Source of the DNA: Mycobacterium angelicum
GTDB taxonomy: Bacteria; Actinomycetota; Actinomycetes; Mycobacteriales; Mycobacteriaceae
Reading direction: 5' to 3'
Assembly: GCF_002086155.1 (NCBI RefSeq)
Contig: NZ_MVHE01000008.1
Location: 88,362 to 152,361, forward strand
Length of the DNA: 64,000 nt
The translations under genes were made by a program, and so were the position numbers. Below the pieces are notes generated by a model. That model saw only the letters and a program-made list of their open reading frames with translations, was not told the origin of the DNA and made no database searches. Below, in pieces: positions 45,108-53,294 of this stretch; positions within the stretch are counted from its first letter, which is position 1, and every line of letters starts with the position of its first letter.

Positions 45108-46274
45108 TCAGGAATACGAAGCCGTTGCTTCGAGTGACTCCGCCAGATGCGCCGCCGCGATTTCACGGGCTTTGGCGTCGAATTCGTCGTCGAAGAAGCC
45201 CTTACTTTCGAGGTGGGCCTCAAGCCGCGGTAGCAGGTACTTCTCCAGTGGGCAGTCTTGCAGGACGTGGCTATCGAAGTGGCGTGCGATGGGGCTGGTG
45301 TCGCAGGCGCCCAGGAATGGGCACCCGGTGCAGATCGACTCCTTGAGACGGGTCTCTTCGACGATCAAGTTGCGGTAGGTGAGGCCATTGACGATGTGCT
45401 CGATGGGTGTCTCGGTGATATTTCCAAGGATCCCGTGCTCGCGATACGTGTCGCAGGCCAGCGTGCCGTCACGGTCGATAACCAGGACGTCGTTGCCCAG
45501 TAGCGCCCGGTCTTGGCGCGGGCGTTCTAAGTTCAATCGCTTGAGAATTACCGTTTGCATGCACTGGTTGAGTGGATCGACCCGCGGCCGCATACCGGCG
45601 GAGAGCCACAAATCGAAGAACACCATGATCGCGTCGAGAATGTCTGCCAGGCCGACAGTTACGCCTTCCATCGAACGCGTCGGCGGACCGCCGAACAGCG
45701 GAAGCAGCCGCGCCGGCTTATCGATTCGAGTGATCTCGTCGAAGACCTGCTCGATCTGGCTCACCGTGTGCCCGGCCAGCACCGAGATGATGCTGAACGG
45801 TATGCCCCGGTCCCGTAGTCGACCCATATTCGCCCGAACTGCCGACTCAGTTGCGCGACCTCCTGCGGTCAGTCGCACTCCCGCGGCGAAGTCGACCGAG
45901 ACGCCAAGGGTGATTCCGTGCTCTTGGAAGACGTCGAGATGCTCATCGCGAACGGAGTAGAGATTCGTTTGTAGGTAATTCCGCACCCGCCGGCTTTCAA
46001 CCCATTCGCCGGGAAAAATCTCCCGTTGGAGTGCGAACACGGTCTCGAAATACGTACGGGGCAACAGTGTCGGCTCGCCGCCATGCCAAATGATGTCCAC
46101 GGGCAGGTCGTATCCGCTGCGCTGGCTCGCGAGCTCGGCGTAGTCGCGTATGGCGACCAAAGCGTGTCGCCATACGGCCTCCGACATCCTTGTCGGGTCC
46201 GACAGGTGCTCCCACTCATAGCAATATTTGCAGCGCAGATTGCACAGCTTGGTGGTTTTCATTACCCATTGCAT
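45108..46274 (-). CDS. Radical SAM/SPASM peptide-modifying enzyme (candidate RiPP maturase)
   Basis: 388 residues. The SAM-binding 4Fe-4S motif is near the N-terminus, CNLRCKYCYEW (Cys11, 15, 18), with HGGEP (IIWHGGEPTLLP) at about 70. The C-terminal SPASM-type region has Cys in TLACDTYREHG, then SICTGCPFLGACDTSP and LQDCPLEKY. This Cys spacing is like the FxsB/GrrM/XyeB group that forms cyclophane crosslinks in peptides. It follows a 65-residue ORF by 40 bp on the same strand. GC content looks lower than in the flanking Rv0052 and rpsF genes, suggesting acquisition. Could instead be an anSME-like sulfatase activator, but no sulfatase is near. Confidence 0.88.
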   Translation of the reverse strand: MQWVMKTTKLCNLRCKYCYEWEHLSDPTRMSEAVWRHALVAIRDYAELASQRSGYDLPVDIIWHGGEPTLLPRTYFETVFALQREIFPGEWVESRRVRNYLQTNLYSVRDEHLDVFQEHGITLGVSVDFAAGVRLTAGGRATESAVRANMGRLRDRGIPFSIISVLAGHTVSQIEQVFDEITRIDKPARLLPLFGGPPTRSMEGVTVGLADILDAIMVFFDLWLSAGMRPRVDPLNQCMQTVILKRLNLERPRQDRALLGNDVLVIDRDGTLACDTYREHGILGNITETPIEHIVNGLTYRNLIVEETRLKESICTGCPFLGACDTSPIARHFDSHVLQDCPLEKYLLPRLEAHLESKGFFDDEFDAKAREIAAAHLAESLEATASYS

Positions 46275-46314
46275 CGCAGCAGCACTCCGTCGGCACCCTC
46301 CAAGATTGATTTGG

Positions 46315-46512
46315 CTATCGAGACAACTCGAGATCCGATGAGAGCAGGAAGAACGCTGCCGGCTTTACCGCACCTGAGCGAAAGTGGCTGCCAGCGACCG
46401 TCTCTTGGCCTTCGGCAAAAGCAGAGATGATGGATGCGGGGCTAGCTGACCCGAACGCCTCGGCAATAACACTGCCGACATCGGTTTGCGGCTTTTCGAG
46501 CAAGATGGTCAT
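46315..46512 (-). CDS. Candidate RiPP precursor peptide
   Basis: 65 residues: an N-terminal leader-like part (MTILLEKPQTDVGSVIAEAF, then GSASPASIISAFAEGQETV) and a C-terminal part with aromatic residues, GSHFRSGAVKPAAFFLLSS, ending DLELSR. The ATG has a strong site, AAAGGA, eight bases upstream, better than most here. It directly precedes the radical SAM enzyme. Aromatic residues two before a polar residue (HFR, FRS) resemble the three-residue motifs that cyclophane-forming enzymes modify; which residues are modified cannot be read from sequence. No homologue is recognised. Confidence 0.68.
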   Translation of the reverse strand: MTILLEKPQTDVGSVIAEAFGSASPASIISAFAEGQETVAGSHFRSGAVKPAAFFLLSSDLELSR

Positions 46513-46543
46513 GCTGCGATTCCTTTAGGTAGTGACACCCGTC

Positions 46544-46611
46544 TCTTACGGCTGTTCGACATGGGGACGGTAACCGTAAGAAAATGCCCATGGCACTGTG
46601 CACTTTGGGCA
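46544..46611 (-). promoter_or_regulatory. Two inverted repeats upstream of the peptide/radical SAM cassette
   Basis: TCTTACGG at 46544-46551 pairs exactly with CCGTAAGA at 46574-46581 (22-base loop). A second pair, TGCCCA 46585-46590 and TGGGCA 46606-46611, lies next to it. Both sit 32-100 bases before the precursor ATG at 46512, in the divergent region shared with rpsF. They could be operators for an unlinked regulator or RNA hairpins in a leader. Confidence 0.45.
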
Positions 46612-46771
46612 GATAACGGTCGAAATAGAGCATCCTGCACATTGCCCCGGATTTGCCCGGATTTCCCTGGCCAGCCCACGTCCGGTAGCCTGGGGCGGTT
46701 GCCGACGCAGGCGACCCTCCTGCCACGGAACGACCGTGGCCGCACAGACCAGAGGAGGTGATGAGGTCCCT

Positions 46772-47062
46772 ATGCGTCCATACGAAATCATGGTCATCCT
46801 TGACCCCACCCTTGACGAGCGCACCGTCGCCCCGTCGTTGGAGACGTTTCTCAACGTCGTCCGCAAGGACGGCGGAAAGGTCGAGAAGGTCGACATCTGG
46901 GGTAAGCGCCGGCTGGCTTACGAGATCGCCAAGCACGCCGAAGGTATCTACGTTGTCGTCGACCTGAAGGCGGAGCCGGCGACGGTGTCCGAGCTCGACC
47001 GCCAGCTGAGCCTGAACGAGTCGGTGTTGCGCACCAAGGTGATGCGCACCGACAAGCACTGA
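46772..47062 (+). CDS. rpsF: 30S ribosomal protein S6
   Basis: 96 residues, as Rv0053. Begins [20 protein letters not shown] and contains [20 protein letters not shown]; binds 16S rRNA with S18 in the platform. The ATG at 46772 is used rather than upstream in-frame codons because it gives the family N-terminus, and GAGGAGG lies about ten bases upstream. First gene of rpsF-ssb-rpsR1-rplI. Confidence 0.97.
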   Translation: MRPYEIMVILDPTLDERTVAPSLETFLNVVRKDGGKVEKVDIWGKRRLAYEIAKHAEGIYVVVDLKAEPATVSELDRQLSLNESVLRTKVMRTDKH

Positions 47063-47141
47063 CTGTCCGCTGTCGGCGCTGCTGCGTAGGCTCGCCGGAG
47101 ATAATCCCTAATCCTTTATCAGGCGGACCCAGGAGGAACTT

Positions 47142-47669
47142 GTGGCTGGTGACACCACTATTACCGTCGTCGGAAACCTGACCGCGGATCCCGAACTGAG
47201 GTTCACTCCGTCGGGTGCGGCCGTCGCGAACTTCACCGTGGCCTCGACGCCTCGGATCTACGACCGCCAAAGCGGTGAGTGGAAAGACGGCGAGGCATTG
47301 TTCCTGCGCTGCAACATCTGGCGTGAGGCCGCCGAGAACGTGGCCGAGAGCCTCACCCGTGGAGCGCGGGTGATCGTCACCGGCCGGCTCAAGCAGCGTT
47401 CCTTCGAAACCCGCGAGGGCGAGAAGCGCACCGTGGTCGAGGTCGAGGTCGACGAGATCGGACCCTCGCTTCGGTATGCGACGGCCAAGGTGAACAAGGC
47501 CAGTCGCAGCGGCGGTGGCGGCGGAGGCGGTGGCTTCGGCGGTGGTGGCGGCGGCGGATCCCGTCCGGCCCCGGCTGCGCAGCCGAGCGGCGGATCCGGT
47601 GACGACCCCTGGGGCAGCGCCCCGGCGTCGGGCTCCTTCGGCGGCGGCGACGACGAACCGCCCTTCTGA
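47142..47669 (+). CDS. ssb: Single-stranded DNA-binding protein
   Basis: 175 residues (Rv0054 is 164). N-terminal OB fold, [20 protein letters not shown] to KVNKASR, a Gly-rich linker ([15 protein letters not shown]), and the acidic interaction tail DDEPPF. It coats single-stranded DNA in replication and repair. GTG start after AGGAGG. Second gene of the ribosomal protein operon. Confidence 0.97.
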   Translation: MAGDTTITVVGNLTADPELRFTPSGAAVANFTVASTPRIYDRQSGEWKDGEALFLRCNIWREAAENVAESLTRGARVIVTGRLKQRSFETREGEKRTVVEVEVDEIGPSLRYATAKVNKASRSGGGGGGGGFGGGGGGGSRPAPAAQPSGGSGDDPWGSAPASGSFGGGDDEPPF

Positions 47670-47714
47670 TTTCACACACTTCAAGACCAGTAAGAACGGA
47701 AAGAAAAGACACTC

Positions 47715-47969
47715 ATGGCCAAGTCCAGCAAGCGGCGCCCGGCTCCGGAGAAACCGGTCAAGTCGCGCAAGTGCGTCTTCTGCGCCAAGAAGGACCAGAA
47801 CATCGACTACAAGGACACCGCGCTGCTGCGGACCTACATCAGTGAGCGCGGCAAGATCCGGGCCCGCCGGGTCACCGGCAACTGTGTTCAGCACCAGCGC
47901 GACATCGCGCTCGCGGTGAAGAATGCCCGCGAGGTCGCGTTGCTGCCCTTCACCTCGTCGACGCGGTAA
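47715..47969 (+). CDS. rpsR1: 30S ribosomal protein S18, Cys-containing form
   Basis: 84 residues, as Rv0055. Core [20 protein letters not shown]. It has CVFC and a third Cys in GNCVQH, so it is the zinc-binding (C+) paralogue; mycobacteria usually encode a Cys-free alternative elsewhere for zinc limitation. Located 45 bp after ssb in the same operon. Confidence 0.97.
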   Translation: MAKSSKRRPAPEKPVKSRKCVFCAKKDQNIDYKDTALLRTYISERGKIRARRVTGNCVQHQRDIALAVKNAREVALLPFTSSTR

Positions 47970-48002
47970 CTGTCGGCCGCCCAACGGAAAGTACGTAAAA
48001 CG

Positions 48003-48461
48003 ATGAAGCTGATTCTGACGGCTGACGTCGACAACCTCGGTTCTGTCGGCGACAGTGTCGAGGTCAAGGACGGATACGGCCGCAACTTCCTGCTCCCGCG
48101 CGGGCTGGCGATCGTCGCCTCCCGCGGGGCTCAGAAGCAGGCCGACGAGATCCGCCGGGCCCGTGAGACCAAGACGGTGCGCGACCGCGAGCACGCCAGC
48201 GAGCTCAAAGCCGCGATCAACGCGCTTGGAGCGGTCTCGCTGTCGGTCAAGACTGCCGGCGATTCCGGCAAGCTGTTCGGCTCGGTGACTGCCGGCGACA
48301 TTGTCGCCGCGATCAAGAAGGCAGGCGGACCGAACCTCGACAAGCGCATCGTCCGGTTGCCCAAGGCGCACATCAAGGCCGTCGGCGCGCATCCTGTGGT
48401 GGTGCACCTGCACCCCGAAATCGACGTCGAAGTCTCCATCGACGTCGTCGCGGAAAGCTAA
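48003..48461 (+). CDS. rplI: 50S ribosomal protein L9
   Basis: 152 residues, as Rv0056. N-terminal domain [20 protein letters not shown] with the [15 protein letters not shown] signature, long connecting helix and C-terminal domain ending [18 protein letters not shown]. Last gene of the operon; a hairpin with a T run follows. Confidence 0.97.
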   Translation: MKLILTADVDNLGSVGDSVEVKDGYGRNFLLPRGLAIVASRGAQKQADEIRRARETKTVRDREHASELKAAINALGAVSLSVKTAGDSGKLFGSVTAGDIVAAIKKAGGPNLDKRIVRLPKAHIKAVGAHPVVVHLHPEIDVEVSIDVVAES

Positions 48462-48480
48462 CTTTCGGCAAACGTTCGTG

Positions 48481-48516
48481 ACCCCGGTGTGGCCGCGCCC
48501 GGCCCCCGGGGTTTTC
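48481..48516 (+). terminator. Probable intrinsic terminator after rplI
   Basis: ACCCCGG at 48481-48487 pairs with CCGGGGT at 48506-48512, with a GC-rich loop that can extend the stem, followed directly by TTTT. Located 20 bp after the rplI stop, a good position to end the rpsF-ssb-rpsR1-rplI transcript. Confidence 0.5.
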
Positions 48517-48998
48517 GGCTGCGCGAAAATCGCCTGCCGAGGCCCGCGCGGGGTGTGCTTTCTGGCGAACTATTTGGTGCGTGTCCTCGCGCAACCTGCT
48601 TAACCGACCCTTTACTCGCCGAAAATCTGCGCGAAAACCAACACGCCCGGCGCGGTAACCTGGCCCGACACGCCGAGGAGATTGTTGTCCACACTGAATG
48701 TGCCTCGTTGTACGGTTCTCAGCAGCAGAGATGTCGTCCCGCCCCGCATTAATCCACAGGTTCTCCACACCCCCCTTAACACAGCTGTCGACGGATATGC
48801 ACACACGATGCACAGCTTCATGAACAACAGCCTCTTGGAGTACTCGCCAGCAACGTTTACGGTTCTCCCGGCGCTTAGACATAGCGGGTGATCGGCCTGG
48901 TGGCCAGTTGGGTAGGGGGCGGGGTGTCGGTGCGTTGCCTTACGCTCTGAATAGCGGCAATCGAATGTATGTTCGTATGCTCGTAGCAGAGGAGGTGA
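48517..48998. other. rplI-dnaB intergenic region with DnaA-box-like sites
   Basis: A stretch of about 480 bp without a convincing gene. Short open frames (for example 48682-48891 on the plus strand) have no family features. It contains one exact mycobacterial DnaA box, TTGTCCACA at 48685-48693, and near-matches TTCTCCACA at 48761-48769 and TTAATCCACA just before it, with several other CACA-rich motifs. H37Rv has the hypothetical gene Rv0057 in this interval; I see no clear equivalent here. It may carry a dnaB promoter controlled by DnaA. Confidence 0.4.
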
Positions 48999-49004
48999 GT
49001 GCCC

Positions 49005-50384
49005 GTGGCGGTCGTTGACGATCTGCCGCACCCAGGTATGGATGCTCCGCCGCCCAGTGAGGATTTCGGGCGCCAGCCGCCGCAGGATCTGGCCGCTGAG
49101 CAGTCGGTGCTGGGCGGGATGCTGCTGAGCAAGGACGCCATTGCCGACGTGCTGGAACGGCTGCGGCCCGGGGACTTCTACCGCCCCGCCCACCAGAACG
49201 TCTACGACGCCATCTTGGATCTGTATGGCCGCGGGGAGCCGGCCGATGCGGTGACGGTGGCCGCCGAGTTGGACCGCCGTGGGTTGTTGCGCCGCATCGG
49301 CGGTGCGCCCTACCTGCACACGCTGATCTCGACGGTGCCGACGGCCGCCAATGCGGGCTACTACGCGGGCATCGTCGCCGAGAAGGCGCTGTTGCGCCGG
49401 CTGGTGGAGGCCGGTACGCGGGTGGTGCAGTACGGCTATGCCGGCGCTGACGGCGCCGATGTCGCCGAAATTGTCGACCGCGCCCAGGCCGAGATCTACG
49501 ACGTGGCCGAGCGGCGGACAACGGAAGACTTTGTGCCGCTAGAGGATCTGCTACAGCCAACGATGGACGAGATCGACGCCATCGCCTCGAACGGTGGTAT
49601 CGCCCGCGGTGTGCCGACCGGTTTTACCGAGCTCGACGAGGTGACCAATGGGCTGCACCCGGGGCAGATGATCATCGTCGCGGCACGTCCGGGGGTGGGC
49701 AAGTCGACCCTCGGGCTGGACTTCATGCGGTCCTGCTCAATCAAGCACCGCATGGCCAGCGTGATTTTCTCCTTGGAGATGAGTAAGTCCGAGATCGTGA
49801 TGCGGCTGCTGTCGGCGGAGGCGAAAATCAAGCTCGCCGATATGCGTTCGGGCCGGATGAATGACGACGACTGGACCCGGCTAGCCCGGCGGATGAGTGA
49901 AATCAGCGAAGCGCCACTGTATATCGACGATTCGCCGAACCTAACCATGATGGAGATCCGCGCTAAGGCCCGTCGGTTGCGACAGAAGTCGAACCTGAAG
50001 CTTGTCGTCGTCGACTATCTGCAGCTGATGACCTCAGGCAAGAAGCACGAGTCGCGACAGGTCGAAGTATCCGAATTCTCAAGGCATTTAAAGCTTTTGG
50101 CTAAGGAACTGGAGGTTCCAGTAGTCGCGATCAGCCAGCTCAACCGCGGCCCGGAACAGCGTACTGACAAGAAGCCAATGCTGTCCGACCTTCGCGAGTC
50201 GGGAAGTTTGGAACAGGATGCCGACATGGTTATCCTGCTGAATCGCCCCGATGCCTTCGAACGCGACGACCCGCGTGGGGGAGAAGCGGATTTCATTCTC
50301 GCCAAACACCGTAACGGTCCGACCAAGACGGTCACCGTCGCGCACCAGCTGCACTTGTCGCGGTTTGCCAACATGGCCAGGTGA
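49005..50384 (+). CDS. dnaB: Replicative DNA helicase DnaB, without intein
   Basis: About 459 residues from the GTG at 49005 (GGAGG nine bases upstream; GTG at 48999 is also in frame). N-terminal primase-interacting domain (QDLAAEQSVLGGMLLSKDAI) and RecA-like C-terminal domain with Walker A ARPGVGKST near 230 and the DnaB block VVDYLQLMTSGKKHESRQ. The hexamer unwinds DNA at forks. H37Rv DnaB is 874 residues because of an intein after DLRESG; here the site reads straight through as DLRESGSLEQDADMV. Confidence 0.96.
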   Translation: MAVVDDLPHPGMDAPPPSEDFGRQPPQDLAAEQSVLGGMLLSKDAIADVLERLRPGDFYRPAHQNVYDAILDLYGRGEPADAVTVAAELDRRGLLRRIGGAPYLHTLISTVPTAANAGYYAGIVAEKALLRRLVEAGTRVVQYGYAGADGADVAEIVDRAQAEIYDVAERRTTEDFVPLEDLLQPTMDEIDAIASNGGIARGVPTGFTELDEVTNGLHPGQMIIVAARPGVGKSTLGLDFMRSCSIKHRMASVIFSLEMSKSEIVMRLLSAEAKIKLADMRSGRMNDDDWTRLARRMSEISEAPLYIDDSPNLTMMEIRAKARRLRQKSNLKLVVVDYLQLMTSGKKHESRQVEVSEFSRHLKLLAKELEVPVVAISQLNRGPEQRTDKKPMLSDLRESGSLEQDADMVILLNRPDAFERDDPRGGEADFILAKHRNGPTKTVTVAHQLHLSRFANMAR

Positions 50385-50647
50385 CGCGGCACCGGTGGGT
50401 GTGCGGTCCACAATTGGGTGCGCGTCATCTGAGGATCCGATTAGGAAAGTCGCCGCCGCATGCGCGGTCGCCTAACAACGACCATCTAGCCCGCCGCTGT
50501 ACTCGTCCACACGATCGTTGATCGCCGGGGCCGACTTTTCGATGAGCCAACCTCTCATTTCCATGCGCGCCGCATGACCTCGGGCTCATCCAGGTCGGCG
50601 AACGTCTCCGCCAATCGCGCCAATCGGCCACCGTGACCGAGCTTTGG
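50385..50647. other. Gap between dnaB and VOC gene
   Basis: About 260 bp between convergent genes. No open frame with recognisable features, no strong hairpin and no repeat was seen. The sequence resembles decayed or non-coding DNA at the boundary between the conserved origin-proximal block and the accessory region that follows. Confidence 0.3.
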
Positions 50648-51151
50648 TCAATAGCTTTCTGCGCTCTCACGTGCGGTTGCGCCACGGCTGCGCGCGGGCC
50701 GACCGATCGGCTGACAGTTCGTCTTCAGCTCCTCGGCGAGCATCACGATGATGTCGCTGGGACCGCGGATGTAGGTGAGTTTGTAGAGGTCTTCATAGGT
50801 CGCCACGCCACGAAGCGGACGGCAGCCGTGCCGCGCGGCTATCTCAAGCGCCATGTCGATGTCGTCAACTGAGAAAGCGACGCGGTGCATGCCAATCTCG
50901 TTGGGAGTAGAGGGTTTTGACTCGATCGCTGTGGGGTGGATGAACTCGAATAGCTCAAGGCGACCGTGACCGTGTGGCGTCTGGAGCATCGCAATATTGG
51001 CGTGGTTGCCGTCAAGACCGACGGCAGTGTCGGTCCATTCGCCACAGACGGTGTCACGCCCGATGACCGTGAGACCGAGGTCGGTGAAAAAGGCGATCGC
51101 TGCTTCGAGGTCACGAACGGCGATCCCGACGTTCTCGAGCCTAATGGGCAT
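50648..51151 (-). CDS. VOC-family (glyoxalase/dioxygenase-like) protein
   Basis: 167 residues from the ATG at 51151. Two beta-alpha-beta-beta-beta modules: PIRLENVGIAVRDLEAAIAF, FTDLGLTVIGRD and MHRVAFSVDDIDMALEIAAR, with metal ligands likely His in MHRVAFS and Glu in RLELFEF. Typical of vicinal-oxygen-chelate enzymes such as methylmalonyl-CoA epimerase or glyoxalase; the true reaction is unknown. Orphan gene of mixed codon usage. The frame is open to 51292, but the ATG at 51151 gives the family start. Confidence 0.82.
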   Translation of the reverse strand: MPIRLENVGIAVRDLEAAIAFFTDLGLTVIGRDTVCGEWTDTAVGLDGNHANIAMLQTPHGHGRLELFEFIHPTAIESKPSTPNEIGMHRVAFSVDDIDMALEIAARHGCRPLRGVATYEDLYKLTYIRGPSDIIVMLAEELKTNCQPIGRPARSRGATARESAESY

Positions 51152-51464
51152 GCATTGGACAGTATCGAGCCGAACCGAATACCTGGTGACGAGGCCGCTA
51201 CGCGCATTCATCAGCAAACCTTTGACCGCTGGGCTGATTCGCGGATCCGCATACCTCACCGGTTGGGCAGTGACGGTGTTGAAGCGCGCCAATTCAGTTT
51301 CGCGGCAAGAGGATTCCGAACAAAGCTGTCAAGGTTGCCGCTGATGCGACCGGAGTCCCGGGGTACCGGTGCGAGGCAAGAGATGTTAGCGAGGCGATTA
51401 AACCGCGTCGAATGCGCACATGTCGCCGCCGGTGGCGGCGAGGAATTCGGCGACGCGATAGGGG
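51152..51464. other. Divergent region upstream of VOC and arsR genes
   Basis: About 310 bp without a convincing gene. Open frames on either strand show no family features and GC content is uneven. At its right edge lies the TTGACA promoter of the arsR-type gene, described separately. A promoter for the VOC gene is expected near its left end but no clear element is seen. Confidence 0.3.
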
Positions 51465-51492
51465 TTGACAACCTACAACCGTCTGGTTGTAT
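51465..51492 (+). promoter_or_regulatory. arsR promoter with palindromic operator over the start codon
   Basis: A -35 TTGACA (51465-51470) and a -10-like TTGTAT (51487-51492) are 16 bp apart. Between and over them lies a perfect palindrome: TACAACC (51474-51480), GTCT, GGTTGTA (51485-51491), 18 bp in all. Its last base is the A of the ATG at 51491. A bound ArsR dimer here would block RNA polymerase directly, the usual mode of ArsR autoregulation. Confidence 0.62.
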
Positions 51493-51844
51493 GTTTGAAA
51501 ATGTGATCGCGACTGACGAGGATCGGGCGGACGCCCTGTTCCACGCGCTTGCCGACCGGACCCGCCGTGACATCTTGCGCCGGGCGCTCGCCGGGGAGCA
51601 CTCGGTGTCCGCGCTCGCAGTCAAGTACGAAATGAGTTTTGCAGCGGTGCAAAAGCACGTCGTCGTGCTGGAGAAGGCCGGCTTGCTCACCAAGCGACGC
51701 AACGGTCGCGAGCAGCTGGCCAGCGGTGACGTGGCGGCCGTGCGGTCGGTGGCGTCCATGCTCAGCGAGCTGGAACAGATTTGGCGTGGTCGCATCGCAC
51801 GCATCGACGAACTCATCTCATCCGACGCAAGCAAGGAGAACTGA
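51491..51844 (+). CDS. ArsR-family regulator
   Basis: 117 residues from the ATG at 51491, or 113 from the GTG at 51503. Winged helix: FHALADRTRRDILRRALAGE, SVSALAVKYEMSFAAVQKHV, VVLEKAGLLTKRRNGREQ. No Cys-type metal site, so it belongs to the group paired with SRPBCC/AHSA1 proteins rather than metal sensors. If transcription starts about seven bases after the -10 element, the true start would be the leaderless GTG at 51503. The SRPBCC gene starts three bases after its stop. Confidence 0.88.
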   Translation: MFENVIATDEDRADALFHALADRTRRDILRRALAGEHSVSALAVKYEMSFAAVQKHVVVLEKAGLLTKRRNGREQLASGDVAAVRSVASMLSELEQIWRGRIARIDELISSDASKEN

Positions 51845-51847
51845 GCC

Positions 51848-52333
51848 ATGCCGGTGACCGACGTTCAGCAGGACCTCGACAACCTGACCCTGACCATCAC
51901 TGCCGAGTTCGCCGCGCCGGTGGAGAGAATCTGGCAGGTCTACGCCGACCCGCGTCAGCTGGAGAAGGTGTGGGGGCCGCCGAGCTATCCGGCAACCGTG
52001 GTCGACCACGACCTCAGGCCCGGCGGCCGCACGACTTACTACATGACCGGCCCGGGTGGCGACAAGCACGCCGGATACTGGGAGATCACGGCCGTTGACG
52101 AGCCCACGAGCTTCTCCTTCGTCGACGGATTCGCCGACGTGGAGTTCAATCCGAACCCCGGGCTGCCGGTCTCGAGGAACGTGTACACCTTCGCCGAGCA
52201 CGACGGCGGCACCCGCGCGACCTACGTGAGCACCTTCGAGTCCGCCGAGGCGCTTCAGCAGGTGCTGGACATGGGCATCGTCGAGGGCGCCTCATCGGCG
52301 ATCAACCAGATCGACGCTCTGGTTGCCTCCTAG
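51848..52333 (+). CDS. SRPBCC/AHSA1-family protein
   Basis: 161 residues. START-like fold: LTITAEFAAPVERIWQVYAD, PRQLEKVWGPPSYPATVVDH, GGRTTYYMTGPGG, and C-terminal helix SAINQIDALVAS. The AHSA1 group binds hydrophobic ligands in a cavity. Immediately follows the arsR gene and presumably is the regulated target. ArsR-AHSA1 pairs are frequent in actinobacteria, mostly without known ligand. Confidence 0.9.
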   Translation: MPVTDVQQDLDNLTLTITAEFAAPVERIWQVYADPRQLEKVWGPPSYPATVVDHDLRPGGRTTYYMTGPGGDKHAGYWEITAVDEPTSFSFVDGFADVEFNPNPGLPVSRNVYTFAEHDGGTRATYVSTFESAEALQQVLDMGIVEGASSAINQIDALVAS

Positions 52334-52403
52334 CTCCATCTTCGACGCCGTCGCCCGATCGCCGCGACGGCATCGACCGCCCTGGGGGATGTTGAGACAA
52401 CAT

Positions 52404-53294
52404 TCAACGCACGAGCCGTAGCCGCCGCACAGCCAGTCGCACCGTCAGCCGTTGGCCGCAGGACAAGAACAACGAGTCGCTTTCGATGCCGTCGCCGAAC
52501 ACCACCAACCGATCCGACTCCACGTCGACCGTCAGCGTCGTGGCGTTGAGGTCCCCTTCCACAAGGGATGTGCCCGTTGCGGGCGACGGCCAAGCCTCGC
52601 GCACGAACCACGCGAGCCGCGGTTCGCTCGGGCCGGGCAGCACAACGCTGCTGCGGCGTTGCTCCCAGACCGAGCGACACCACCCGGTTGCACCGGTTCC
52701 AGTGGAGACGATCACTCCGGATGACGCCTGCCGCTCGGCGCGGCCGTCAGGCAAGGCGAGCGTGTAGCGCGCGGTTTGGTGGCTGGCATGGCCCACGAAG
52801 ATCTCGTTGACGGCCAGCAATTGCTGTCCGTCATCGGTCACAGCTTCGGCCATCGTGCGCGGCTCGATCTCGGCACGGTTTTGCGCCGCCGCCCGAATCA
52901 GTCCGCCGGCGCCGTCGGGAGTGTGTGGAACCAACACGCCGGCATTGCGATTCGGTTCGGTGTTGACGCCGATGACCGGCTGACCATCGAGGTACTTGGC
53001 GACGTTAGCCACCAGACCGTCCTGCCCCACCACGATCACGATGTCGCGGGGCTCGAACAGAAATCGGGACAGGTCTGCCCGTTCGACCCGGCCGCGTCGC
53101 CAGTCCGCAGGAATCGCGGCGGCGACGGCGGCCAGGGCCGACTGAGTGCTGGCGTGCCGGACCTCGAGCTCATCGATGCTGCGACCGCGGCTGGATAGGA
53201 AGAACGCTGCCTGCCCGTGTGTCCCGTGCCGCGCCAGGGCATCGTCGAGTTCGGTGCGCCGGTGCACCAGCACCGCCCTCGGCGGAAGCGTCAT
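52404..53294 (-). CDS. NAD kinase-like protein
   Basis: 296 residues. It keeps NAD-kinase-fold signatures in altered form: VGQDGLVANVAKYL in place of GGDGT..., PVIGVNTEPNRNAGVL in place of the GINxGxLGFL segment, and SGVIVSTGTGATGW, like the STPTGSTAY loop. The changed residues at the catalytic GGDG motif leave it open whether it phosphorylates NAD. Its ATG overlaps the stop of the SPFH gene (ATGA). Both lie divergent from an NrtR-type regulator, consistent with a link to NAD metabolism. Confidence 0.75.
   Translation of the reverse strand: MTLPPRAVLVHRRTELDDALARHGTHGQAAFFLSSRGRSIDELEVRHASTQSALAAVAAAIPADWRRGRVERADLSRFLFEPRDIVIVVGQDGLVANVAKYLDGQPVIGVNTEPNRNAGVLVPHTPDGAGGLIRAAAQNRAEIEPRTMAEAVTDDGQQLLAVNEIFVGHASHQTARYTLALPDGRAERQASSGVIVSTGTGATGWCRSVWEQRRSSVVLPGPSEPRLAWFVREAWPSPATGTSLVEGDLNATTLTVDVESDRLVVFGDGIESDSLFLSCGQRLTVRLAVRRLRLVR

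Noticed and set aside
46851..48413. 520-codon minus-strand open frame across rpsF, ssb, rpsR1 and rplI
   Set aside because: It is the shadow of four ribosomal/replication genes with certain identities; the translation is low-complexity and crosses gene borders.
48682..48891. 69-residue ORF between rplI and dnaB as an Rv0057 equivalent
   Set aside because: No similarity in length or pattern to the 173-residue Rv0057; codon use is poor and it runs across the DnaA-box-like sites.
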